Below are positions 1 through 10,328 of a DNA stretch of 30,860 bases, in pieces (the stretch's first letter is position 1; the number at the start of each line of letters is the position of its first letter). A model generated the notes under the pieces. It was not told the origin of the DNA and made no database searches. It saw only the letters and a program-made list of their open reading frames with translations. Source of the stretch: Reticulitermes lucifugus. Lineage: Eukaryota > Arthropoda > Insecta > Blattodea > Rhinotermitidae. Location: positions 1 through 30,860 of the forward strand of contig JAKCWW010006915.1 in the NCBI GenBank assembly GCA_026260175.1, given 5' to 3'. A program made the position numbers and the translations under genes.

Positions 1-100
1 TGAACCAAGAGATATAAGCTTGGCTCCACTAAAAGACCTGTGTCTCTTTATTAGTAGCACAGGTCTAATGAACCAATGCTGAAAGAAAGACTAAGGGTGA

Positions 101-265
101 GCACAATAAGCCTAAGGCTGCGGTGCATCCGGAGCGAATGCCGACGGGCCCAAAGAAAGAAGAAGAAGAAGAATGGTGCCTAGGATAAGTTTTCTTTATT
201 TTTTTGTGGAGCAGGGCCCCGCAGCAGAAGCTACGGAAGCACCGCAGCCTTAAGGCTTATTGTGC
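101..265. repeat. Inverted repeat pair, arms about 50 bases, around a GAA microsatellite
   Basis: The left arm (101-152) begins GCACAATAAGCC and runs to GGGCCC. The right arm (214-265), read on the minus strand, begins with the same GCACAATAAGCC and also contains AAGGCTGCGGTGC, ending in GGGGCCC. The arms differ by scattered substitutions and a one-base indel, with more divergence in the inner third. The 60-base spacer contains (GAA)n at about 155-173 and a T-rich run. It may be the head-to-head ends of a repeat family or a foldback element. No coding potential is seen. Confidence 0.7.
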
Positions 266-302
266 AACCCTGTGATGAAGATGAGAGAAAGATGATCAGT
301 TT

Positions 303-505
303 TTTTTCATGTTTCCAAGTAATGGAACACCGGTGGAATGAAATTGACAGGGTAAAACCGAAGTACTCGGGGGAAAAACCTGTCCCAGTGCCACTCTGTC
401 CACCACAAATCCCACACGGACTGACCCGGGATCGAACCTGTGCCTCCGCGGTGGTTAAGAATGCTTGAAGCTATACCTATTCCCCACTGTTCTTTAGTGG
501 TGTGA
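303..505 (-). repeat. tRNA-derived SINE (minus strand)
   Basis: Read on the minus strand, a B-box GGTTCGATCCC lies at 428-438, preceded by an A-box-like segment (GGTATAGCTTCAAGC, about 464-484). This is the spacing of a Pol III promoter in a tRNA head. The body continues GGGATTTGTGGTGGACAGAG and then GGCACTGGGACAGG, text I recall as a repeated SINE body in cockroach sequence. The ends are approximate. Confidence 0.65.
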
Positions 506-665
506 TGCTTAGTTAAGCACAGGGACATTCTCACAACTTTCTTTTATGTCTTCACTAATGAATGAAGAAATATGAGATGGGCAGTATTATTGTAGATGAG
601 AAATGCTAGAGAATTGTAAATGGAAGGGTAGTATAACAGACACACAGGAGCTGAAATACGCTAAC

Positions 666-804
666 CTTTCCCGTACTCCGAACGCCTTTCCATAGCGAAA
701 AATAGACCAGCACGAAAACAGCTAGAACACAGAGCGCCAGCGACCACTTTACTGGTCCTACCCTGTCCAGACCATCTGCTTTGTGTTGCTCCAGGACGCT
801 GCGT
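666..804 (-). CDS. SerT: Serotonin transporter, next exon: end of extracellular loop 2, TM4 and following loop
   Basis: This 139-base exon follows the one at 4678-4885. Its acceptor is TTTTGTTTCAG (AG at 805-806). Its first base A completes the split codon to GAA (Glu), and 46 codons follow. The peptide begins RSVLEQHKADGLDRVGPVKW, continues with the hydrophobic TM4 segment SLALCVLAVFVLVYFSLW, and ends in the SLC6 signature KGVRSTGK. The donor is AAAG|GTTAGC (GT at 665-664), phase 0. The LVYFSLWKGVRS signature is, as I recall, nearly identical to Drosophila SerT; human SERT has a close equivalent. No stop or frameshift interrupts either exon, so the gene is probably functional. Downstream exons (TM5 onward) must lie left of base 1. 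Confidence 0.93.
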
Positions 805-3696
805 CTGAAACAAAATCCATATGAGAGTATTTGCTTAGCGCTTTGTAAACGGCCGAGAGACATTTTTTATAAGCCGTGATGGGAGAGTTCACGATTATTC
901 GTGACTTTTTCTACGTCATCGGCGTACTGCACCAATGTTATTGGCACGGAGCCTTACCTTTGTACGCTTCTATACGTTCTTTGCTCGATTTGCGTAAGAA
1001 TGACGCATAAAGTGGAGGTCGTTTAGGAGAGCTAAGCGTGGAAGTACGGAGGCAGAAAGCAAATGATAAAGAAGAATGGGTATCTGTTGTAAAGGAAGTC
1101 AAGGATCTCAAACGGCCGCAGAATCACGTAATGTGTATATAACGGAGGTTCTGTATGTCCGTCTGCCCGCATGTTAAAACTTGAAAACGGCTCGGTTGAT
1201 TTTTATGAAATTCTGTAAGCCCTGTGAAACTGATGCGGCTGGAGGCCAGTTGGTGGTTGCACTTTTTTTAAGTTCCGAAAATCGATAATAGTGTCATAGT
1301 AGACGGACGAATTCGTGAGGTCGGAGTACCGTTGCCGCAACACAGAAATAGAGTTGAGCATAGAAATAAAATTTAGATAAGATTGGTAAACTATTATAGC
1401 TATTAGGAACAGCTAGGAGCATTCGGAATCCAAACGTACAAAGGAAGCATTTGGAGGTTGTGTGCGCTGCGTTACGGACTGCAAATTTCCGGACTTATTT
1501 TATGCCTGAAAAAAAAATCCAGATTTTGAGTGGTGTTTAAATGTTTCTCATTACTTCCATAACCGTACGACTATGTCTATAAAGTGAAGCCGTGTAGTAT
1601 TGTGGACATATACTACCTGCGCTTTAGAGAAACTTGCAGCCTCCATCAGCAGGTTAGAAAGTTGGATATATTTCTACCACATCACACGGCGTCACATCCT
1701 GGAATACGGAGATACTCTTAGTCATCGCCGTGACAACCTCAAATTTCGCACACCTAGGTTAGTTAAAAGTGGCATTTTGAAGTCAAAGTAATTCTGAATA
1801 GCCTTTACGACTGCCAAAACCTCATTAGATAAGGCATCCTTGGTTTTTAATGCCAAATTCTGACATGTTCCGTCCAATTCTAATAGCTTAAAGTATTAAC
1901 GGCGGACTTCCTGTAGCGAAACTGCACAAACACAAATCGTCACACTGAACAAATTTAATTAGGCCTACTCTACATATAAGTGTAGATGTGAGGATAATAT
2001 TAATGTAGATGTTAAACAGGATGGGATGAAGCAGAATTAATTTTTTGGCACAGAACTTGTATCAAGGACTATGTCTAACGAACACGGAAATCAAAATTAG
2101 CAGAATAAAATGACAGGGTTTTTTTTGAGTAACTAAGAAACTCTTAGCTTCCGAAGAAGACCTCTAATTAACGGAGGTAGTTGTAGCTTCGGCCGGGGCC
2201 TCTTTATGGGTAGATCCGTATGTTTCTTACTTTAATTTCTTTTATTTCAAGAAAGTGAGTGGGATTTTCAGTAGGTGGAAGTAAATCATTTCTTTTGTCA
2301 TAAGAATTATAGGCCTAAATCTAAATTTATTTGTTCACAAACTGCTCTCCATGGAGCCCAAAGAAGCTGCGAATTAATTCCAGGAATGCAAAGTTGTTCC
2401 AGGAATTCCAGGAATTCTTGAATGCATTCTCGAAAGACGAATTATAATTTTACAGAATTATTTAGTAGCTAATATGTAGTTTAGCCACAATAATATATTA
2501 CCATTATCACTATTATTTTAATTTGAGATACTCAGGCATTGAATTGCCGCTGATAAGGTGCGTTTGCCTAAAGCCACGTGGAGTACTATATAAAAAAATA
2601 AATTCTAAGGAAACTATTGGTATTGTAATTTCGCAAAACAAACGAATCTCTATAATCTTCATTTCAAGCAAATGGAATCACTTTGATTACGCTAAGCTTA
2701 ATTCTGCTCCATTACATTTTAATTTTATTGATCCAGGGGTCCGTCAAGTATGTGTGGGCAAGAAGGGCTCCTCAGCAATTAAAGTTTAACTAAAAGCTGT
2801 CTTACATATTATTAAGTTGAAATTTAAAAGAAATGTAAGGACAGAAATATACAGAGGAGTCACAAATGAATGTGTATTACTCTAAGTTCTTATAAAACTT
2901 AAATGCTGTTATTTAAATTCGTAAAGGCTGTTTTTAAAACAGAAATGCAAACGACACATTGTTAGTTGAGATGCAGTTACAAAGAATGGGTGTATTTTCA
3001 TCAGCCTTTAATGTTGTAAGTTTGTAAAAGTTTCCTGTGGACACTCTATATCTCATTTATATCTCGTTTAAAGCAAAATTATCTGTTTCGCTGTTCTGTG
3101 ATGACACAGGATTGTGATGTCACAACTAAACTCCACAGAGAGTAAGAATGACCTGTCATCCAAAGTTTAATGGCACGTGACGGTTGGGTCAACAAGCTGA
3201 ACTTTTGCCGAATGCTTAACCAAACAAACTTGTCTCTATAGCAACAATAGCTACGCATGATCCCACATTCTCTAAAAGGTCTGCCGTTTATTAGACTTGC
3301 TTCTTTGTAACTCTGCTCATTACAGAACTCGGAACAGATCTGGGAACTTCCACTATAGTGCAGAAAGGACAATATGCGTGTTGTACGTAATCTCCTTTGC
3401 TATGGTGTGTTCTGTCGATCTCGACGGCGATTTGTAAACATTTTGTAAGAGTGAGCCACAGAGTCAAGCAGTGATGTAGAAGTGAGCTACCAATGTCTTA
3501 GAGTTAACTAAGTGAGCAAAACTACTCACATGTTGTGGCCCCATTTGTCCATTATTCACCAAAAATATTATTAAGAATTCTTCTAAGGCTTTGAAAAAGT
3601 TAAAAAAAAACTCTAACTGCTACAAAATTAACAAAATATCTATCAAAAACAAGATAATCTCTATAGGAGAAATCCGGTGGCGTTATCTATATGGGT

Positions 3697-4000
3697 TTCA
3701 AAAAATACAGTAAAACTGAACAATTTCATTGTAAAACATCTGATTTACATAGTGTCGTTACACGTTTCGGGCATGGTGAACTCCATCACGCGAAGCCTTT
3801 ACAAAAATATATAACAGAAGGTAAAATTACTTTGTAAGAAAAATGCCTCTGTAGTTGATAATTTTACTTTCTTGTATGTTGTTGTAAAAGCTTCGCCTGA
3901 TGATGGTGAGCATGACCGATATATGTAGCAAAACTATGTAAAACAGAATTATTTTACAATAAAAGTTTTGTCTTTGTATTTATTTGAAGACAAAAAATAT
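3697..4000. repeat. Large imperfect palindrome with hammerhead-like motif in each arm
   Basis: The reverse complement of 3697-3830 aligns with 3855-3990. Shared blocks include CTATGTAAA, TTTTACAAT, TGTAAARGCTTCGC and TAATTTTAC. Each arm carries one outward-pointing copy of a motif of the form CTGATGA, T, GGT...ACC, GA(A/T), then a purine/pyrimidine run ending GTA. The right copy is at 3897-3929 and the left copy, more diverged, is at about 3757-3798 on the minus strand. The centre is near 3842. There is no ORF inside. Confidence 0.72.
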
Positions 4001-4114
4001 TTGACTGAATTATCTGTAAGGCATGCGAAGCCATTTAAATACATGATGTCAAAGAAATATTCATAAATAAATTGGAACTCAGTTTTTAAAATATTTAATT
4101 TCAAGAGCAATAAA

Positions 4115-4153
4115 CTGTACACTTATACTGTACTTATACTGTACACTCATACA
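4115..4153. repeat. Short tandem repeat, three units of 11-13 bases
   Basis: CTGTACACTTATA, CTGTACTTATA and CTGTACACTCATA occur in direct succession. The middle unit lacks two bases. Confidence 0.8.
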
Positions 4154-4489
4154 CTTAAAAAGGATAGGAACAGCCTACACTTGAACCAACTGAAAATTTT
4201 CACATTCTAACTTAATTTTAATGAGAGGATTAAGGATGAATTCTGCGGCAGTAAAATTCATATCTGTTGAAATTTTGCTGAAATATAGATAAACAGTGGC
4301 GCAAATTGTCACCATTGACCTTGAGCGAAATTTTGCATTAAGGATATTCGTAGAAGCTTTCCCCCCTTTTTTCTCAGTGTTGGGTTGGATGAAACTATAT
4401 AGCGGGCCGTAAGAGGCCGACCCGTAATTTAGAGATACTGATGCGAAACATTTCGGATATTCAAACAAAATTTTATTTATTGTTAGTTA

Positions 4490-4590
4490 ACTGCCTGGTC
4501 GTGAACCTGACCACTCACCTATATCTAATGCTGCTCGTGGAGCTATACCTCCACTTCTTGACATTCCCTCGTATCGTAGCGCTAAATTAT
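4490..4590 (+). repeat. SINE 3' fragment, same family as 29548-29810
   Basis: It contains ACCACTCACCTATATCT, GTGGAGCTATACCTCCACTT and then a TTCCCTCGTA tail. This matches the 3' third of the SINE copies at 17545-17815 and 29548-29810 (CTGGCCACTCACC, GGAGCTATAAATCC, ACTATACCTCCACTTCCC). The tRNA head is absent, so it is a 5'-truncated copy. Confidence 0.55.
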
Positions 4591-4677
4591 GCATAAGACG
4601 TAACCTTTAAAGTTGTGTAGTCAAGGTATGACATACCCAGAGACGGTTCAGTTCAGGTAGAGTTTAGGAGTACTCAC

Positions 4678-4885
4678 TCGAAGAACTCTTTGGCGGGACT
4701 GGTGGACCTGTTATTACGGGTGCTGAGGACGGGCGTGCAGTCAATTGTGTTCCACGGATTGTTGCAGGTCATCCACGGCAGCTCTGAATCGAAAGACGCG
4801 AACAGGTAGTAGACAGCCCAGCCGATGATGGTGTTGTAGTACATCCCCATGTAAATGTCGATCAGACAGATCGCGTAGCCAATAC
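4678..4885 (-). CDS. SerT: Serotonin transporter (SLC6 family), internal exon: TM3 and start of extracellular loop 2
   Basis: This exon encodes about 69 residues of a plasma-membrane Na+/Cl- coupled serotonin reuptake transporter. It starts after a pyrimidine-rich acceptor ending in CAG (AG at 4886-4887) with the last two bases of a Gly codon. It ends with GA of a Glu codon before a strong donor GTGAGT (4677-4672). TM3 opens IGYAICLIDIYMGMYY and runs on through NTIIGWAVYYLFASF. The conserved SLC6 motif ELPW follows, then two loop-2 cysteines in CNNPWNTIDC that form a disulfide in SERT and DAT. An N-glycosylation sequon (NRS) comes next, and the exon closes with SPAKEFFE. The motif set matches insect SerT better than the DAT or GABA transporters, from recall of the family. 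Phase 2 at the 3' end matches the exon at 666-804. Earlier exons (TM1-TM2) are not found in the window. Confidence 0.93.
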
Positions 4886-5361
4886 CTGCATCAGACAGAC
4901 TGTCAGAAGTCACGGAGTCTTCACTAGCAGAGAATAAACTAATCAGCACTTGGTACTATGCTTTCTTTGTTAGTTTCAGTAGCCTTTCCAAGTGATCAAA
5001 ATATAACCCTGCTTTTTCGCTACTACTGGAAAGTATGTCACTTTATTCAAAGAGCCTGTGATCGGAAGATATATTATTCGGTTATAGGATTTTTCAGCAA
5101 TTCATATAGAGAGAATTTCCGATTTCATGCAGCACAAGAGGAATTAAAGTTCCAAATTATTTTTATAAATCAATCTACAATCCGACACTATATAGCCTGA
5201 CCTACTAATAATGTCGTTAATTAAGCCGTAAACGAAAGCTGTATGTGGTGCAGGCTAATATCGTTTTGAAATTAAGTGGCACGTACTGTTATCATTAATA
5301 TTACCCATAAATTAGGATTTACCCATTACCTGAGTAATAGTGGATGAAGTTCAGTTTTAGA

Positions 5362-5387
5362 CATTATTATTATTATTATTATTATTA

Positions 5388-5420
<33 letters not shown>

Positions 5421-5421
5421 G
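5362..5421. repeat. Compound microsatellite (ATT)n then (TAG)n
   Basis: A run of ATT units at 5362-5386 is followed, after a short GTGG interruption, by TAG units to about 5421. Confidence 0.95.
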
Positions 5422-6442
5422 AACAGTAATAGCGGTAATTGGGACTGATGTCTTTAAATACTGCATGATTCGGCCTCTCGCTGCTCCTCACAATGCCCTG
5501 AGTTCATTACTTGAAATATAGGAAGTTTTTAAAAAAGTACAAATGATACTGTGTTAAAAATAATGCGGCTCTATTCCCTCTTATTTTAAACTTCTTTGCA
5601 AGATCTTGCCCTACATGCTACGATATAATTTGAATGAGGCCTTTAATTACACCAGGAATACTGCTATAAGGATCCCTAATAAAATGTTTTCTTAGCTGCA
5701 ACTTGTGTCAGTCGATCCTACAATAACAATCAAGCAGCGATTCTCCTAACTAATCGAATCCCAACTCGGAAGGCGCACAATTCAATTATTGTCACGCTCT
5801 ACGGCAAGTAGTTCACTCCCAACCTACCAATATTCGCTTGAAGAGATATAATTAGGCGGAGATGTAAGGAAACGTAGTCGCAGAAACACGATGGAAAATT
5901 GCTGCTACCCGATTGATGAAGGAGCGGTAATCTGAGTTCAGCTTTGCGCCCAGACCATGTTCGCGCCGAAGAAATGAATAAGGGAAACAAAATGTTCATT
6001 TGAAATCTACAAACGGTAGTTTAACTTTCCTGTGCTTAGACGTTTTACGTTTGTACTTGTGGTTCTATTCAGCCTTTAAACGCTAAGTTATTTTCTATTT
6101 GTAGCATCTGCTTTAACGTAGAAGGACTTCGGGTTTTGTCCACAGAGCGCCTTTGATTATTCTCACAATATACAGTGATTATTTTTCTAAACAGCTTTAT
6201 CTGGTTGGGCTTTGAATTGGAGAGTCTGTGTTAGCTGTGAAGCAGGAACTGATTTCTTATATTTTATGTAGCTGAAGTCTATTTTTTATAATCTTAAGCT
6301 TCACATTTATTAAAGAAGACTGCAAAGTCATTAAGGCTCGAATGAATTCTTAAGACAGCAAGTTCTAAACCTTCTCTTAAAGTATTATTAGCTGGTACAG
6401 GGTATAATCTTGCGTAGTAAATACCTTCTGAAACACGTTATT

Positions 6443-6490
6443 GAAGGGAAGAGAGAAGGAAGAAGTGACGGGAAGAGGAGGAGGAAGAAG
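6443..6490. repeat. Purine-rich GA/GGA tract
   Basis: About 48 bases are almost purely G and A on the plus strand (GAAGGGAAGAGAGAAGGAAG and GGAAGAGGAGGAGGAAGAAG). This is a simple low-complexity tract. Confidence 0.8.
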
Positions 6491-6847
6491 TGGATAGCTA
6501 CTGCCTGACATTACGGAAAAGAGGCTACTGGAAATTGAAAAAAGAATCACTAGATCGCCCTCTGTGGATAACTCGCTTTGGAAGAGGCCACGGACCTGTC
6601 GTAAGACGGACTACGGAATCAATGACACGGTAGAAAATTTGTTCAGTACTAAAACATGAAACTTTAAGTCTGTGAGGGCACTTCTTTTCCTTCCTAAACA
6701 ACATACAGGTTGACAGCAATATGATGGAAAGCATTTTAGTTTTTATTGCCGACTTTCATAATTTACAATTTGTATTTTTATAATTAGCAAGCTTCATGTA
6801 TCGGGGAACTATTTGGGAAGCTAGTAGTCGCTTAGCTACTTACGCAT

Positions 6848-7165
6848 TTTCCCATCTTTTATGGAACCTGAAAGTACATTGCCATGTTTACAACAGCATA
6901 CCATTGGCCAATGTCGTGAGCCATGATGAATCGATTACACATCCTCTATTCTTATTGATTTAAAATCAGTTTTAATATCCTTCCATCTACACCTACGTTT
7001 TCCTAAAGTTCTCTTCCTTTCAGTTCCTTCTCATCCAAAATGTGTATCCTTTTGTCATATCTCCCATTCGTGGTTCATGCTCCGCCCACCTCATCCTCTT
7101 TCATTTGTTTACATAGCAGTACTTGTTGAAGAGTACATATAATGATGCTCCTCCTTTCTATACCA
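6848..7165 (-). mobile_element. Decayed RTE-type non-LTR retrotransposon, 3' end
   Basis: It aligns along its whole length with the better-preserved element at 30052-30380. Both begin (plus-strand text) TTTTATGGAACC and continue with TTCATTACCACATTCACAACAGC at 30072 or its diverged equivalent ACATTGCCATGTTTACAACAGC at 6873. Both then carry the block CCTTCCATCTACACC or its equivalent, and further on CCGCCCACCTCRTYCTTC. The latter encodes, on the minus strand, the [13 protein letters not shown] segment of the reverse transcriptase C-terminus. Many indels and stops make it non-functional. A second remnant follows immediately at 7213-7430. Confidence 0.75.
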
Positions 7166-7212
7166 TAATAGATACTGAGGTAGTTCTATAAGAAGAATCA
7201 TAGATTCCTCCT

Positions 7213-7430
7213 CTTATGGAACCTAGAGGCTCGATACCCTTCATATAGGAGCTCACCACTGCATCCTTTTCAGCACCAGAAAAATCCAGTCCACATCCTC
7301 CTGTCAAGTTTTTAAAATCTATTTTAACTTTTTATACTCTACGCTTAAGTTTCCCAAGTGTTTTCGTACCATCAGTTTTCCACTAAAATTTTGTATGCGT
7401 TCCTGACCTCCACTCCGCGTGATGCATTTT
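7213..7430 (-). mobile_element. Second decayed RTE 3' remnant, adjacent and same orientation
   Basis: The diagnostic 3' start CTTATGGAACCTAGAGG recurs at 7213. It is followed by AAATCCAGTCCACATCC, AAAATCTATTTTAAC, a diverged form of the usual ATTATCTTCCCATCTACG segment, and CCACTAAAATTTTGTATGC, in the order expected for the RTE 3' coding end read on the minus strand. Divergence is high. Either a second insertion landed next to the one at 6848, or a local duplication occurred. Confidence 0.55.
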
Positions 7431-8371
7431 CCATCCTTCTGTTTTAATTTAACACTCCTATTGATATTTATTTTGCCGATGCTTAAATCGATCCAAAAAG
7501 CCCCGTCCAAATACGAGACTTTTTTTTAACATTTTGTAACATTACACATTTTATGGCGAGACTTTGTTAGACCTCCGCCGAAACCTCAAACAATAGGATC
7601 ACCCATTTTCTACTATCCGAAACTACTTTTTCAGTACATTCCTTTCGACACTTGGAGCCGAATTCATCCGCAACCGGAGGTCGCGCACTGTGTGCAGTAA
7701 TCTTAAGCAGGACATAAAGCCTTACATTGTTTTAATTTATTGAATGTCAGAAGTTACTGGTGGTTAATATCCTTGATTCAGCCGTGGATAGATCCTATGT
7801 TTATTTGGTAACATTTGCAAATCTCATGCAATATGACGTCTTCCCGTTTGAGCTGTGCTAAATTATAAGGATTCATATGCACAGAAGGCCGTAACATGGA
7901 TATGTTTATTTTCCTTAAAGTTCTATCATTATATAAAATTTATAGTTCTTAATGTTAGGCCTGTGTTTCATTATCACACGGTCTCGAAACGAAAATATAT
8001 TCACTGACATAAAATATTCAACATGCGTTATGCCATAAATTTAAGGATTCTTTAGTAACATTTTAATGCCTCGTAATTTAATCGTGGACGTTCGCCAGAT
8101 ACACAAAAAAATTCGCTAAGCGGAAGAGAGAGACGTCGGAATCTTGAATGTTTTCCACATAAAATATTACGTCATATTAACTCAGATATGAAATTATATA
8201 GTTTTATCGATAAAGTTTGATGGAAAATCATCACCGTGAAATTGGCTGACACTCCTGCTGAATAGGGAGGGAATGATCTACAAGATACTGCTGCCAACAG
8301 CAGCTATGATTTATCTACAGCTGAATCTGTACAGAAATCATAAAATGCAATTTTATAATTAAGGTTCACCT

Positions 8372-8430
8372 TGATTACATATATACCTCCATTCTCTCAT
8401 GTGCCTTTATGACCTGCATATGCGCAGCTT
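8372..8430 (+). repeat. SINE 3' tail fragment
   Basis: TATACCTCCATTCTCTCATG followed by TGCCTTTATGACCTGCAT matches the last about 45 bases of the SINE family at 17545-17815 (ATATGCCTTCATGACCTGAA) and 29548-29810. Only the tail is present. Confidence 0.5.
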
Positions 8431-8509
8431 TACTTATACACCAATCTACATGACATGCAGACGACAGCACTATCTAATTTTTACTGCGATGATCCTATAT
8501 ATGGTGAAA

Positions 8510-8514
<5 letters not shown>

Positions 8515-8540
<26 letters not shown>

Positions 8541-8795
8541 TCCAAACCACTCTCATGAGCAAAAAATTTAAAAAATTTAAAGGTTACTAGTTTCGGCTTA
8601 TCAATTACACCGTCATCAGTCCTCTTAAATATCAAGAGCCATACAAAAACTTATACCTTCACGCGGGTTTTATGATTCTTGATACGTAATAGGTCTGTTG
8701 ATGTCTTAATTGATAAGCCGGAACTAGTAACCTGTAAATCTTTTAAAGTCCGCCGTGCAAGACAGTGGCTTGCAATATATATATTTGACTGAAGT
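8515..8795. repeat. Large imperfect palindrome with hammerhead-like motif in each arm
   Basis: The reverse complement of 8520-8660 aligns with about 8672-8790. Shared blocks are TATCAAGA, AATTGATAAGCCG, AACTAGTAACCT, TTTTAAA, AGTGG and an (AT)n run at the outer ends. The left arm (minus strand) has the intact core CTGATGA (8613-8619) and CCGAAAC. The right arm has CTGTTGATG and CCGGAAC, both core mutations. In both, GTA is followed by ACCT, which can pair with AGG(T/A) upstream of the core. The centre is near 8665. Confidence 0.78.
8516..8541. repeat. (AT)n microsatellite
   Basis: An AT dinucleotide run lies at the outer edge of the palindrome's left arm. A shorter AT run sits at the equivalent place in the right arm (about 8776-8785). 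Confidence 0.95.
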
Positions 8796-9527
8796 ACAAC
8801 AGGGACGTTTCACCTGAAGACTATATAGAGTGGTAGAGCTATGTAATTGATTCTTCTGCCTTGAAGATACAAGCAGCAGGTTCTTCAGAAACATGAGATT
8901 ACACGGCGTAACACCTCAGGAATTCGCACTGTATAATCCGACAGTTGTAGTTTTCATACTAGCCATGCATTATTTACTCAGCTGACAACATGTTATGTTC
9001 GGCAGGCGTCTGACTTTCCTTGTATGACCTTAGCCCCCAGAAGTTGCCGACGCAATGCGTCACCTGAACTTAGAGCTGTGTCAATTCTTATTCGTCTTAG
9101 AAATTGAGACGTGAAAGCGTGAACATATCACGTAATAAAGCAACTTTCTGCGTTGCTTAAAGGAAAGAAAAGTTTGAGATCGTGTCTTATTAGCACCCTC
9201 ACTTGCCTACTCGTCTGCTGTGATTCCGGGAATCGGAAACTGCAGTGGATTTACCTTCTTTCTTGGAAACTCCAAATGTCATGAGTGGGCTATGTCTGAA
9301 GAAGTGATTTCACAGCTTACTGTAATTTTTTGCCATGCGTGGGACTTAAATCCACATATTCCCTGAATTATGCTACAACAAACTATATGTGTTACAGTTT
9401 GCAGTATTTACGTTGAAATCGTAAGAGAGTGGTCGTTAGTTTCTAACAACATACAGTTCCTCAAATTGTTACCACCCTTTCGAGCGTCCTAACGTCTCCA
9501 AACCCTAGCTTGAATATCGGATCAGGA

Positions 9528-9553
9528 GGTTCCTCCGAAACGTTGGTAACCGC
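9528..9553 (+). repeat. Copy of a dispersed repeat (CTCCGAAACGTTGGTAAC core)
   Basis: TTCCTCCGAAACGTTGGTAA matches, with substitutions, text at 9778-9798, 15238-15262, 17891-17912 and 21584-21606. The identity of the parent element is unknown. Confidence 0.55.
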
Positions 9554-10127
9554 AATCTAGAACCCGGGGCTCCGCGGTGAGAAGCCGGCGACTACCCGCC
9601 AGAGACATTATATGGCCTTAGGCATTTTTCAGTAGGCTGAAAAGATGAATGTGTGAGACGAAGATTTTCGATAAGTCGGACACATCCTTTGGTCTTGGGG
9701 ATCTTGACACCACGCAGATCAGTGGGTGAATATTAGTGCTTTTGAGTCTTGGTGAGCAGATGATGAACGGAGTGTGTTTTTCCGAAGCATTGGTAACCCT
9801 CTGACGAAATACAAGTTCATATCCAAGAACAACACAGTGTTAATCTTTACCACTGTCAGATCTCATAAATCAGAAAGTTGCTTGTTTGCATGTCCTGTGA
9901 GTAACGATAAAAACCACGAAAAGCAGTGTATACATCTCTATACTTTAGTCCAGATTTAAATCAATTGTTTCCAGACAAAAGTGAGAGAACACCAGGTCGT
10001 CAAATCTGTAGTTGTGGGAATTGTATTTTGTACTTTGACGTGGGCTGTTACCTTGCTCTCTTTATTTAGCGCTTTTAATATGTTCTTGGCCGTTATATTC
10101 ACAGAGTTGGCCTTGTTTTCTTTGGGT

Positions 10128-10170
10128 ACCCGTTACACGTTTCGGTAAACACTGATACCATCCTCAAGAG
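10128..10170 (-). ncRNA. Hammerhead-like motif, degenerate core
   Basis: The minus strand reads CTTGAGGA, T, GGTA, a 7-8 base loop, TACC, GAAAC, GTGT, A. The stem II arms GGTA/TACC can pair and the GAAAC box is intact. Position C3 of the hammerhead core is T here, which would abolish the essential C3-G8 pair, so it is probably inactive. No inverted partner is seen. Confidence 0.4.
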
Positions 10171-10328
10171 ATTCACACGTTTTACACCAATGACACGTCA
10201 GAATGTTCTGTGTTCTGTCAATTTCCATTTACCACTCGTGGTGACAAATATTATTCTCGTAACAAGCAGAGAATCTGCTATACAGTGTCTTGATGATTGT
10301 TTAATATTCCAGGTGTATAATTTAATTA

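Larger units (their letters stand above)
805..4677 (-). other. SerT intron (3,873 bases, phase 2) between the TM3 and TM4 exons
   Basis: It is bounded by GT (4677-4676) and AG (806-805) on the minus strand, and removing it restores an uninterrupted SLC6 reading frame. It contains a SINE 3' fragment near 4490-4590, a large palindrome at about 3697-4000, a short tandem repeat at 4115-4153, a possible dispersed repeat at 1618-1700, and a possible repeat at 1140-1330. The last reads TCCGTCTGCCCGCATG followed by AAAACTTGAAAACGGCTCGG, a string I associate with insect repetitive DNA but cannot name. From 1700 to 3690 I see nothing but AT-rich unique-looking DNA. ORFs here of 63 to 97 codons look fortuitous. 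Confidence 0.88.

Noticed and set aside
1140..1330. Segment with TCCGTCTGCCCGCATG and AAAACGGCTCGG, reminiscent of an insect repeat
   Set aside because: I cannot name the family or define ends, and there is no second copy in the window.
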